Source: Lautropia sp. (lineage in GTDB: Bacteria > Pseudomonadota > Gammaproteobacteria > Burkholderiales > Burkholderiaceae_E). From it: a stretch of DNA of 5,789 nt. Both the position numbers and the translations under genes were made by a program. The notes under the pieces were generated by a model. It saw nothing but the letters and a program-made list of their open reading frames with translations, ran no database searches and had not been told where the DNA came from. The DNA lies in assembly GCA_013813615.1 (NCBI GenBank), contig JACCRJ010000518.1, positions 1-5,789 on the forward strand. The letters are read 5' to 3'. Positions 1-5,780 of the stretch are shown here, one piece after another (within the stretch, counting starts at the first letter, position 1; each line of letters opens with the position of its first letter).

Positions 1-771
1 CTGCCGCACGGCCGGCCGGTGCGGATCGAGGCCGGCAGCCAGCTGAGGTTCGGCGCGCGGCTTGCCGGGGCGCGCGCCTACCTCGCGGTCGCGGGCGGCT
101 TCGACGTGCCGCTCGTCATGGGCAGCCGCAGCACCTATGCGCGCGGCGGCTTCGGCGGCTTCGAAGGGCGGGCCCTTCGCAAGGACGACGTCCTGGCTGT
201 CCGCGGCCTTGCGGAACCTGCCGGCCCCATCCTTGCCGGCGCGGCGCAGCCGCCTCTTCACGATCCGCCGGCGCAGTCGAAGCCCCCCGAAGCCCTCTCG
301 ATCCTGCCCTCGCCGATCATCGTGCCCCCCGTGCGGATCGACCCGGTGCAGACGATCAGGATCATCGCCGGGCGGCATTGGGACGTCTTCACTCCGCAGG
401 CGCGGCGGCTGCTGCTCGACGCCGAGTTCCGCATCGGCGCGGCATCTGACCGCATGGGCTACCGGCTGCAAGGGCCGGTGCTGACCCGCGCACGGCAGAT
501 CGAGATGATTTCGGAAGCTGTCACCTTCGGCACGATCCAGGTTCCGCCCGACGGCCTGCCGATCGTCCTGATGGCGGACCGGCAGACCACCGGCGGCTAC
601 CCGAAGATCGCCAGTGTGGCGAGCGTCGACCTGCGGGTGCTGGCACAGATGGCGGCGCCGCAGTCGCTGCGCTTCGAGCTGATCTCGCTCGCGGACGCGC
701 AGCGGATCTATCTCGCGCGCGAACGCGAGTACAGTCATGTCAGACAGGTACTGGAGAGCCAGTCGAAATGA
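1..771 (+). CDS. pxpC: 5-oxoprolinase subunit C / biotin-dependent carboxyltransferase-like (KipA family), 5' truncated by window edge
   Basis: The reading frame is open from base 1 to the TGA at 769-771, giving 256 residues. Family members are usually about 310-340 aa, so the N-terminal quarter lies outside the window. The GTG at 19 is internal, because the preceding codons continue the family pattern. Visible family signatures are GARAYLAVAGGFDVP (residues 23-37 counted from the window edge), GSRSTYARGGFGGFEGRAL (41-59) and the near-invariant C-terminal block ADRQTTGGYPKIA (192-204). The family (PxpC/KipA, allophanate-hydrolase subunit 2-like) works with PxpB and PxpA in ATP-dependent opening of 5-oxo-L-proline to L-glutamate in the cytoplasm. 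Its stop overlaps the pxpA start (ATGA), which supports translational coupling. PxpB should lie just upstream. An older KipA-like regulatory annotation is possible, but the adjacent pxpA favours the 5-oxoprolinase role. Confidence 0.93.
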   Translation: MPHGRPVRIEAGSQLRFGARLAGARAYLAVAGGFDVPLVMGSRSTYARGGFGGFEGRALRKDDVLAVRGLAEPAGPILAGAAQPPLHDPPAQSKPPEALSILPSPIIVPPVRIDPVQTIRIIAGRHWDVFTPQARRLLLDAEFRIGAASDRMGYRLQGPVLTRARQIEMISEAVTFGTIQVPPDGLPIVLMADRQTTGGYPKIASVASVDLRVLAQMAAPQSLRFELISLADAQRIYLAREREYSHVRQVLESQSK

Positions 772-1532
772 AACCGCGGATCGACCTCAACTGCGACATG
801 GGCGAAGGCTTCGGCCCGTGGAAGATGGGCGACGACGTCGCGATCCTCGACCACGTCACCTCCGCCAACATCGCCTGCGGCTTTCATGCGGGTGACCCGC
901 TCACCATGCAGCGGGTCGTCAAGGCGGCGCTGGAGAAAGGCGTGAAGGTGGGCGCGCACCCCGGTTTCCCGGACCTGGTCGGCTTCGGCCGGCGCAACCT
1001 GCAGGTCTCCGCCGCCGAGGCCTATGCCATGGTCGTGTACCAGGTGGGTGCGCTTGCGGGTGTGGCTGCCGCGCAGGGCGGGCGGCTCAGCCATGTGAAG
1101 GCGCACGGCGCGCTCTACAACATGGCCGCCAGGGATCGCGCGCTGGCCGAGGCGATCGCACGGGCCGTCCACGATGTCGATCCCGGGCTGATGCTGTTCG
1201 GCCTGGCCGGCAGCGAGATGATCGGTGCGGCCGAGCGGCTCGGACTGCGCTGCGCTTCGGAGGTCTTCGGCGACCGCACTTACCAGGACGACGGTTCGCT
1301 CTCGCCGCGCAGCCTGCCCGGCGCCATGATCGAGGATGCGGACGTGGCGGCCGCACAGGTGAAGCGGATGGTGAGCGAGGGCCGGGTGCGTTCGCTGGGC
1401 GCAACGGACGTGGCGGTGCGGGCGGACACCTTGTGTGTGCATGGCGACCAGCCCGGGGCGCTGACATTCGTCAGGCGGATCCGCGCCGAACTGGCCGCGG
1501 CCGGCATTGAAGTGCGGGCGCCGGGGTCCTGA
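768..1532 (+). CDS. pxpA: 5-oxoprolinase subunit A (LamB/YcsF family)
   Basis: This 254-residue protein has the usual family length and looks intact. Signature motifs are DLNCDMGEGFG (residues 6-16), ANIACGFHAGDP (33-44), GAHPGFPDLVGFGRR (62-76), HVKAHGALYN (109-118) and EVFGDRTYQDDGSL (165-178), which line the predicted active site of the LamB/YcsF seven-stranded barrel. PxpA acts with PxpB and PxpC to hydrolyse 5-oxoproline, a spontaneous glutamine-derived damage product, to glutamate using ATP. The ATG at 768 is preceded by GGAGA at 753-757 and overlaps the pxpC stop by four bases, so the two subunits are probably translationally coupled. A related possibility is that this operon acts on another lactam or amide, since some LamB/YcsF clusters sit beside transporters and amidohydrolases. 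Confidence 0.95.
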   Translation: MKPRIDLNCDMGEGFGPWKMGDDVAILDHVTSANIACGFHAGDPLTMQRVVKAALEKGVKVGAHPGFPDLVGFGRRNLQVSAAEAYAMVVYQVGALAGVAAAQGGRLSHVKAHGALYNMAARDRALAEAIARAVHDVDPGLMLFGLAGSEMIGAAERLGLRCASEVFGDRTYQDDGSLSPRSLPGAMIEDADVAAAQVKRMVSEGRVRSLGATDVAVRADTLCVHGDQPGALTFVRRIRAELAAAGIEVRAPGS

Positions 1533-1577
1533 ACGGAGCTGGCCTTCGGTTGCTGCACCGGTCCAACCCCGCTACCC
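1533..1577 (+). other. Junction between pxp operon and livF relic
   Basis: These bases follow directly after the pxpA stop and precede the first codons that resemble LivF. The in-frame translation here (TELAFGCCTGPTPLP) does not match the LivF segment normally found between the D-loop and the VLLIEQN strand. The breakpoint that joined the two loci is therefore most likely within this stretch or at its right end. I see no clear terminator hairpin, promoter or direct repeat in it. Confidence 0.45.
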
Positions 1578-1733
1578 GGCTTGACGGTGCTGCTGATCGA
1601 GCAGAATTCCCAGCTGACCGGCGCGGTCGCTGACCGGGTCTACATCATGGCCGCCGGGAAGATCCATTACCACGACACGCCTGCCAACCTGCTGCGCAAT
1701 CCGGATGTGCTGGAAACCTTCCTGAGCGCTTGA
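1578..1733 (+). pseudogene. C-terminal remnant of a LivF-type branched-chain amino acid ABC transporter ATP-binding protein
   Basis: The frame reads GLTVLLIEQNSQLTGAVADR, then VYIMAAGKIHYHDTPANLLR and NPDVLETFLSA before TGA at 1731-1733. This is the standard end of a LivF-type ATPase: the beta strand with the VEQN-like switch (LLIEQN), the ADRVYIM...GKI segment and the LLxNPxVxxxFL tail. Only about 51 of the usual ~235 codons are present. Walker A, the signature motif, Walker B and the D-loop are all missing. There is no ATG with a ribosome binding site, so it is not expected to make a protein. The undamaged remaining frame suggests a fairly recent truncation. LivG is less likely because LivG tails usually read IEHD at the same place. 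The relic lies 31 bases before the epimerase start, the position expected for the last gene of a transporter operon that once preceded the catabolic cassette. Confidence 0.82.
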
Positions 1734-1755
1734 AGGACCCCGCCAATCGTTTGCT

Positions 1756-1759
1756 GGAG
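1756..1759 (+). promoter_or_regulatory. Ribosome binding site of the epimerase gene
   Basis: GGAG lies five bases before the ATG at 1765, which fixes this start. No promoter elements are recognised between the livF relic and this gene. Confidence 0.65.
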
Positions 1760-1764
1760 AAACC

Positions 1765-2811
1765 ATGAAAACAGCCACGCTCGCCTTCGATAACCTTCCT
1801 GAAACCATCGAGGACGTCGACGCGCTGGAAGACCTGCTGTCGACGCCGACCGCGGCGCTGGTCGATGACTTGGCCAGGCTCGACGGAGACATCATGTTCC
1901 TCGGCGTGGCGGGAAAGATCGGCCTCACCATTTCGCGGATGGCGAAGCGGGCCGCGCCCGGCAAGCGGATCATCGGCGTGGCGCGGTTCTCCGAAGCGGG
2001 CGTCAAGGAGAAGCTGGAGTCCTGGGGCATCGAGACGATCGGCTGCGACCTGCTGGATCCGGAAGCCCTTGCCGCGCTGCCGAAAGTCGCGAATCTGGTG
2101 TACATGGCCGGCAAGAAGTTCGGCACGGAGGAAGACCCGTCCTTCGCCTGGGCGATGAACACCTTCGTGCCTGCGATGGTGGCACGGGAGTTCAGGGAGT
2201 CGAGGATCGTCGCCTTTTCCACCCTCTGCGTCTATCCGTTCGGCTCGGTGCTGACCAACGGCTGGGACGAGTCGGTGGAGCCGCAGCCGCTGGGCGACTA
2301 TGCCAATTCCTGCGTGGGCCGGGAACGCGCGTTCCAATACGGCTCGAGACGTTACGGAACCGAAGGTCGCCTCATCCGGCTCAACTATGCCATCGACATG
2401 CGCTATGGCGTCCTGCTCGACATCGCCCGCTGGGTCAACCAGGAGCAGCCCATTCCGATCGCCACCGGGCATGCCAGTGTCATCTGGCAGGGGGACTCCA
2501 ACGCGCAGATCCTGCGGTCCCTCCTGCACTGTCAATCGCCGACCGCGCCGCTCAATATCGGCGGTCCCCAGCAGGCGAGCGTGCGCGCAATCGCCGAGGA
2601 GTTCGGCAAGGCGTTCGGCAAGCGTCCCCGCTACGAGGGGGTGGAACAGGAGTACGCCTGGGTCAACAGCACCTTCGCCGCGCAGCGCCTGTTCGGGAAC
2701 CCGGTGGTGCCCCTGGCGACCATGATCGACTGGGTGGCCGGCTGGGTGAAGCGGGATATGCCGATCCATCACAAGCCGACCGGTTATGAAGTCCGCAACG
2801 GCCAGTTTTGA
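1765..2811 (+). CDS. NAD-dependent epimerase/dehydratase family protein (atypical SDR)
   Basis: This 348-residue soluble protein has an extended-SDR layout. A ~40-residue N-terminal extension precedes the Rossmann dinucleotide motif GVAGKIG (47-53). The acidic/polar segment CDLLDP (94-99) follows, then VYMAGKKFG (112-120) and the strand with the catalytic Ser/Thr, AFSTLCVY (150-157). The usual YxxxK is Y179-ANS-C183, so the canonical lysine position holds cysteine. The SCVGRERAF stretch after it resembles a subgroup of epimerase-like proteins that I recall from catabolic clusters. The C terminus (HHKPTGYEVRNGQF) also fits that subgroup. The reaction and substrate are not identifiable. It is probably a nucleotide-binding oxidoreductase, epimerase or dehydratase acting on an acid or sugar-derived intermediate. 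It is followed after 10 bases by the next gene, so the two are probably cotranscribed. Confidence 0.88.
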   Translation: MKTATLAFDNLPETIEDVDALEDLLSTPTAALVDDLARLDGDIMFLGVAGKIGLTISRMAKRAAPGKRIIGVARFSEAGVKEKLESWGIETIGCDLLDPEALAALPKVANLVYMAGKKFGTEEDPSFAWAMNTFVPAMVAREFRESRIVAFSTLCVYPFGSVLTNGWDESVEPQPLGDYANSCVGRERAFQYGSRRYGTEGRLIRLNYAIDMRYGVLLDIARWVNQEQPIPIATGHASVIWQGDSNAQILRSLLHCQSPTAPLNIGGPQQASVRAIAEEFGKAFGKRPRYEGVEQEYAWVNSTFAAQRLFGNPVVPLATMIDWVAGWVKRDMPIHHKPTGYEVRNGQF

Positions 2812-2814
2812 GGA
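2810..2814 (+). promoter_or_regulatory. Ribosome binding site choosing the 2822 start
   Basis: GAGGA overlaps the epimerase stop codon and lies seven bases before the ATG at 2822. The alternative in-frame ATG at 2786 lies inside the epimerase gene without a comparable site and would add 12 residues, so 2822 is preferred. Confidence 0.7.
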
Positions 2815-2821
2815 CTCAGCG

Positions 2822-3550
2822 ATGAAAGGGGACGAGCTGGAATCGGACAAGCTGGGGCTGATGGCGTTCTGGTCGGATATCGATCCGGCCTATGCGGCGC
2901 GCTTCCGGCAATGGCATAACTGCGAGCACATCCCGGAGCGGGTGGCCATCCGTGGCTTCAGAACCGGCCAGCGCTATCGCTGTGTGGGCCCCGGACGCAA
3001 GTTCCTGATGTTCTACGAAACGGATTCGCCCGAGGTGCTGCAAAGCGAGGCCTATCTGGCAGCCTTGAACAGCCCGACACCCTGGACGCTCGAATCGTTG
3101 CAACATTTCAAGAATCCGCTGCGAAATCTCTACCGGAAGCTGAGCGACCGCGGTGCCCGCAGCGAGTCGGCCACGCCTTACCTGATCTGCGTCCGCTTCG
3201 ACCTGGCGCCCGGCACCGCTGATGCGGGCACCGGGGCGGCGCTGTCGGACATCGGCGCCGCCCTGGGCACCGCAAGCACCCGCCGCACCCGGCTGTTCCA
3301 GCTCAACGAAGCGGCGACGAAGATCGCCACCCGGGAGCGGACGATTTACGGCGAGCAACCCGACAGCCAGCAGTTCCTGGTGTTCCTGGACGAGCCGGAG
3401 ATGGTCGACGAGCGGGCGCTTGCAGCATTGCAGTCCCGCGCAGGGTCGACCGCTGCGAGCCAACTCGATGTCCAGCGTTACTGGCTGGAGTTTTTCCTGA
3501 ACTCGCCGTGGTCCGCCCCGTCGGCGCGGTCGGCCCAGGGGCCCGGATGA
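2822..3550 (+). CDS. Uncharacterised protein with dimeric alpha/beta-barrel-like N-terminal half (DUF4286/EthD-like)
   Basis: This 242-residue protein has no signal peptide or membrane segment. The N-terminal half contains LGLMAFWSDIDPAYAARFRQ (11-30), then WHNCEHIPERVAIRGFRTGQ RY (31-52), KFLMFYETDSPEVLQSEAYL (60-79) and SPTPWT (84-89). This strand / W-x(3)-EH-hPER-hxxxGF / RY / YE pattern is typical of small ferredoxin-like dimeric barrel proteins that handle catabolic intermediates. The second half (about 119-227: YLICVRFDLAP, RRTRLFQLNEAA, QFLVFLDEPEM, RYWLEFFL) repeats the order strand, helix, strand, strand in degenerate form and lacks the EH-PER motif, which suggests an internal duplication. 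The tail after 229 is low complexity. No catalytic function can be assigned. It sits between the epimerase (10-base gap) and the amidohydrolase (49-base gap), so it probably serves the same pathway, perhaps as an isomerase, lactonase or decarboxylase-like barrel. Confidence 0.8.
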   Translation: MKGDELESDKLGLMAFWSDIDPAYAARFRQWHNCEHIPERVAIRGFRTGQRYRCVGPGRKFLMFYETDSPEVLQSEAYLAALNSPTPWTLESLQHFKNPLRNLYRKLSDRGARSESATPYLICVRFDLAPGTADAGTGAALSDIGAALGTASTRRTRLFQLNEAATKIATRERTIYGEQPDSQQFLVFLDEPEMVDERALAALQSRAGSTAASQLDVQRYWLEFFLNSPWSAPSARSAQGPG

Positions 3551-3589
3551 TACGGGCTGTCCCGCCACCCATCGATGCCGCTCTCTGCC

Positions 3590-3594
3590 GGAGG
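3590..3594 (+). promoter_or_regulatory. Ribosome binding site supporting a TTG start for the amidohydrolase
   Basis: GGAGG lies five bases before the TTG at 3600. The first in-frame ATG falls far inside, after the metal/substrate-binding HxH motif, so the TTG is the only start with good support. Confidence 0.75.
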
Positions 3595-3599
3595 AAACC

Positions 3600-4511
3600 T
3601 TGGCCCAACCGATTATCGACCAACCTGTCGTCGACAGCCATCACCACATCTGGCGACTGAAGGAGACGCCGTGGCTGCAGGGGCCCAGCGTGCCCCGCAT
3701 CTTCGGCGACTACGAGCCGCTGCGCCGCGACTACAGCATCACCGACTACATGGCCGAAGCCGTCCCGTGCGGCGTGGCGAAGTCGGTCTACGTCCAGGTC
3801 AATGTCGGCCCGGGCAAGGAGGTCGAAGAGGTGCAGTGGGTGCAATCCGCCGCCGACCAGCACGGTTTCCCCCATGCGATCACTGCCTTTGCCGACCTGT
3901 CGGCGCCAGGCGTCGGCGAGGTGATCGACCGCGAAATGGCGTGCGGCAACGTGCGAGCGATCCGGCAGCAGATGCATTGGCACGAGAAGGTCCAGAACCG
4001 CTTCGCGGCCGCGCCCGACATCATCGCCGGTGCGAACTGGCGTCGCGGCCTGAAGGAAGTCGGCAGCCGCGGCCTGATGTTCGAGTTGCAGGTCTTCCCG
4101 TCACAGATGGTCCATGCCATCCAGCTTGTCCGCGATTTTCCGGACATCACCTTCATTCTGATCCATGCCGGCATGCTTGAAGACCGCAGCGAGTCCGGAT
4201 GGGCGTTCTGGGCAGAAGGCGTGCGCGAGATGGCCGATTGCCCGAACGTCATCGTCAAGCTCACCGGCTTCGGCACCTTCGAGCGCAGATGTTCCGAGGC
4301 CCTGTGGGCCCCGGTCGTCCGCCAGACAGTCGATCTCTTCGGCCCGTCGCGCTGCCTGTTCGGAAGCAACTTTCCGGTCGAGAAACTTTGGACGACGTAT
4401 CCGCAGTTGCTGGCGGTGATGCGAGGCTGTCTGTCGGTTTATTCGCAAGCCGAACAGCGCGAGATCTTCCACGATGTGGCCGTGAGGTCCTACAAGCTGG
4501 AAGCAGGCTAG
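3600..4511 (+). CDS. Amidohydrolase-2 family TIM-barrel hydrolase (probable lactonase or decarboxylase-like)
   Basis: This 303-residue cytoplasmic protein has full family length. It opens with VVDSHHHIW (10-18), whose H14-x-H16 pair is the strand-1 motif of amidohydrolase-2 enzymes. Further landmarks are VYVQVN (63-68), the GNVRAIRQQMHWH block (116-128), GLMFELQVFP (158-167), the strand-5/6 histidine ILIHAG with H189, VIVKLTGFG (217-225), and the strand-8 motif RCLFGSNFPVEKL (251-263). The position that is Asp in many relatives (GSDWP) is Asn257 here, a variant I recall in a subgroup with GSNFPV. Related enzymes include 2-pyrone-4,6-dicarboxylate lactonase and L-fuconolactonase, so hydrolysis of a lactone or similar ring is likely, with the substrate unknown. 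The start is TTG with a strong ribosome binding site. It is the last gene of the + strand cassette, and an IS110 relic begins 36 bases after its stop. Confidence 0.9.
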   Translation: MAQPIIDQPVVDSHHHIWRLKETPWLQGPSVPRIFGDYEPLRRDYSITDYMAEAVPCGVAKSVYVQVNVGPGKEVEEVQWVQSAADQHGFPHAITAFADLSAPGVGEVIDREMACGNVRAIRQQMHWHEKVQNRFAAAPDIIAGANWRRGLKEVGSRGLMFELQVFPSQMVHAIQLVRDFPDITFILIHAGMLEDRSESGWAFWAEGVREMADCPNVIVKLTGFGTFERRCSEALWAPVVRQTVDLFGPSRCLFGSNFPVEKLWTTYPQLLAVMRGCLSVYSQAEQREIFHDVAVRSYKLEAG

Positions 4512-4547
4512 GGAGCTTGCCCAACCCCGACAGGCTACTAAGAAGCC
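4512..4547 (+). other. Short spacer between amidohydrolase stop and IS110 coding region; holds the IS right boundary
   Basis: The end of the IS110 element opposite the transposase start must fall in or very near these 36 bases if the insertion is behind the hydrolase gene. IS110 elements lack obvious terminal repeats and target duplications, so the exact edge cannot be read. The only palindrome is a weak GGCT/AGCC pair at 4532-4546 without a T-run, which is not enough to call a terminator. Confidence 0.4.
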
Positions 4548-5770
4548 CTACGTTGCATGAGCCATAGGGTCGACGTTGCAGCCGAGATCGGCCAGTCGTT
4601 TGAGGAGTCGTTTTATGGTTCAGGTCTTGTCATGGTGATCGAAGTGATCCGAGCCGAGGTCGATGTATTCGACGCCGTCGCGCAGGATAAAGTAGGCGGC
4701 GGTGAGCATCGAAGCGGCCACGGCGAGGATGGCTTTCTTGGCGCCGCGCCGGGCCTTGATACGCAGGAACTGAGCGCGCAGGTACCGGTCTTGACCCGAA
4801 CAGCCGCCCAGGCGGCGGTCACCAAGGCGGTTTTGAGCCAGGTGCCGCTCTTGCGTACGCGCGTCGAGCGGCGCTTGCCGGCGCTCTCGTCGTTACGAGG
4901 GCACAACCCGGCCCAGGAGATGAGATGGCCGGCGTCGGGAAAGCGCGTCATGTCCACGCCGATCTCCGCCACCATCACCCGTGCGGTGAGGTCACTGACG
5001 CCCGGTATCGTCGTCAGCAGGCGGGCGCGCTCGCGGATCGGCGTGAGCGCTTTTCCCACGCGCGCGTCCAGTTCGGCGAGCGTATTTCTCAAGGCGTTGA
5101 TCACGTCCAGATGCATTTTCAGCATCCCGCGATGGTGCTCGGTGATGCGCCCGCGCAGCGCCTCGCGCAACTCGGCGGTCTTGTTTCGGGCGGTACCGAG
5201 GGCGAGTTGGGCCAGTTTGTCGGGGTTGGTTTCCCCGGCCACGATCGCTTCGAGCATGGCGCGGCCGCTGCCACCCAGTACGTCCGAGAGCACGCTGCCA
5301 AGCTTCAGGTTCGCGTTCTCAAGCACTTTCTGGATCCGAAGACTGTGCTGCGAGATCTCCCGCACGAGCTGTTTGCGGGTGCGGGTGAGATCGCGCAACT
5401 CCTGGATCGCCGCGGGCGGCACGAAGCTCGAACGGATCAGCCCATGGGCGAGCAGATCCGCAATCCACATCGCGGCGTTCACATCGGTCTTGCGCCCGGG
5501 CACGTTGCGGATATGGGCGGCATTGGCCAACACCAGCTCGAACTCGTCCTCGAGGATGTGTCACACCGGTTTCCAGTAAACCCCGGTAGCTTCCATCGCC
5601 ACGTGGGTGCAGTCGTGCGAAGCCAGCCATTCGGCCAACTCCAGCTCCCCAGTGGTGCTGGCGAAGCTGCGAACCTCTTGATGAGCCGGCGCCGAGACGC
5701 AGCGTACACAGGCCACGATCGTGTCCTTGTGCACGTCCAGCCCGGCACAGCGCGGATAGAGCACTTGCAT
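4548..5770 (-). pseudogene. IS110-family DEDD transposase, broken by two in-frame stops and a one-base frameshift
   Basis: Translation should start at the ATG at 5770, preceded by AGGAGG. Residues 1-69 carry GLDVHKD with catalytic D12 and MEATGVYWKPV with E60. Codon 70 is TGA (5561-5563), where relatives read Trp (KPVWHIL). The same frame then continues with HILEDEFELVLANAAHIRNV (71-90) and GRKTDVNAAMWIADLLAHGL, in which D96 is kept but the fourth DEDD aspartate is Ala99 (GCC instead of GAC). A coiled-coil-like middle precedes the Tnp_20 part: LLTTIPGVSDLTARVMVAEI, then SWAGLCPRNDESAGKRRST, which includes the likely catalytic serine of the ESAGK motif. At 4781-4789 one base is missing (KTG then YLRAQFLRIKARRG in the next frame). 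The restored frame reads on through DGVEYIDLGSDHFDHHDKT to a TGA at 4620-4622 and then TIKRLLKRLADLGC...HAT to TAG at 4548-4550. Intact length would be about 407 aa. Confidence 0.88.
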
Positions 5771-5774
5771 AAGG

Positions 5775-5780
5775 CCTCCT
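5775..5780 (-). promoter_or_regulatory. Ribosome binding site of the IS110 transposase
   Basis: On the minus strand AGGAGG lies four bases before the ATG at 5770-5768. The in-frame ATG at 5785 lies upstream of this site, so the 5770 start is preferred and gives the usual short leader before GLDVHKD. Confidence 0.75.

Noticed and set aside
19..21. GTG as the start of the first gene
   Set aside because: The frame stays open to the window edge and GTG falls inside the conserved domain, so the gene simply begins upstream.
735..1442. 235-codon open frame on the minus strand opposite pxpA
   Set aside because: Antisense shadow of a well-conserved LamB/YcsF gene.
1645..2850. 401-codon open frame on the minus strand opposite the epimerase
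   Set aside because: His/Arg/Gly-rich antisense frame with no domain; the + strand carries a clear Rossmann enzyme.
2816..3568. 250-codon open frame on the minus strand opposite the barrel protein
   Set aside because: Typical shadow in GC-rich DNA; no recognisable motif, while the + strand frame has the EH-PER-GF pattern and a ribosome binding site.
4531..4547. Possible terminator hairpin after the amidohydrolase
   Set aside because: Only a four-base GGCT/AGCC stem and no following T-run on either strand.
4781..4786. GGTACC palindrome as a regulatory site
   Set aside because: Lies inside the transposase coding frame and is explained by the coding sequence; a six-base palindrome alone carries no weight.
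4557..5579. 340-codon open frame on the + strand across the IS110 region
   Set aside because: It lies antisense to the transposase and its protein is Ser/Arg/Ala-rich with no family pattern; the minus-strand frame has clear IS110 motifs.
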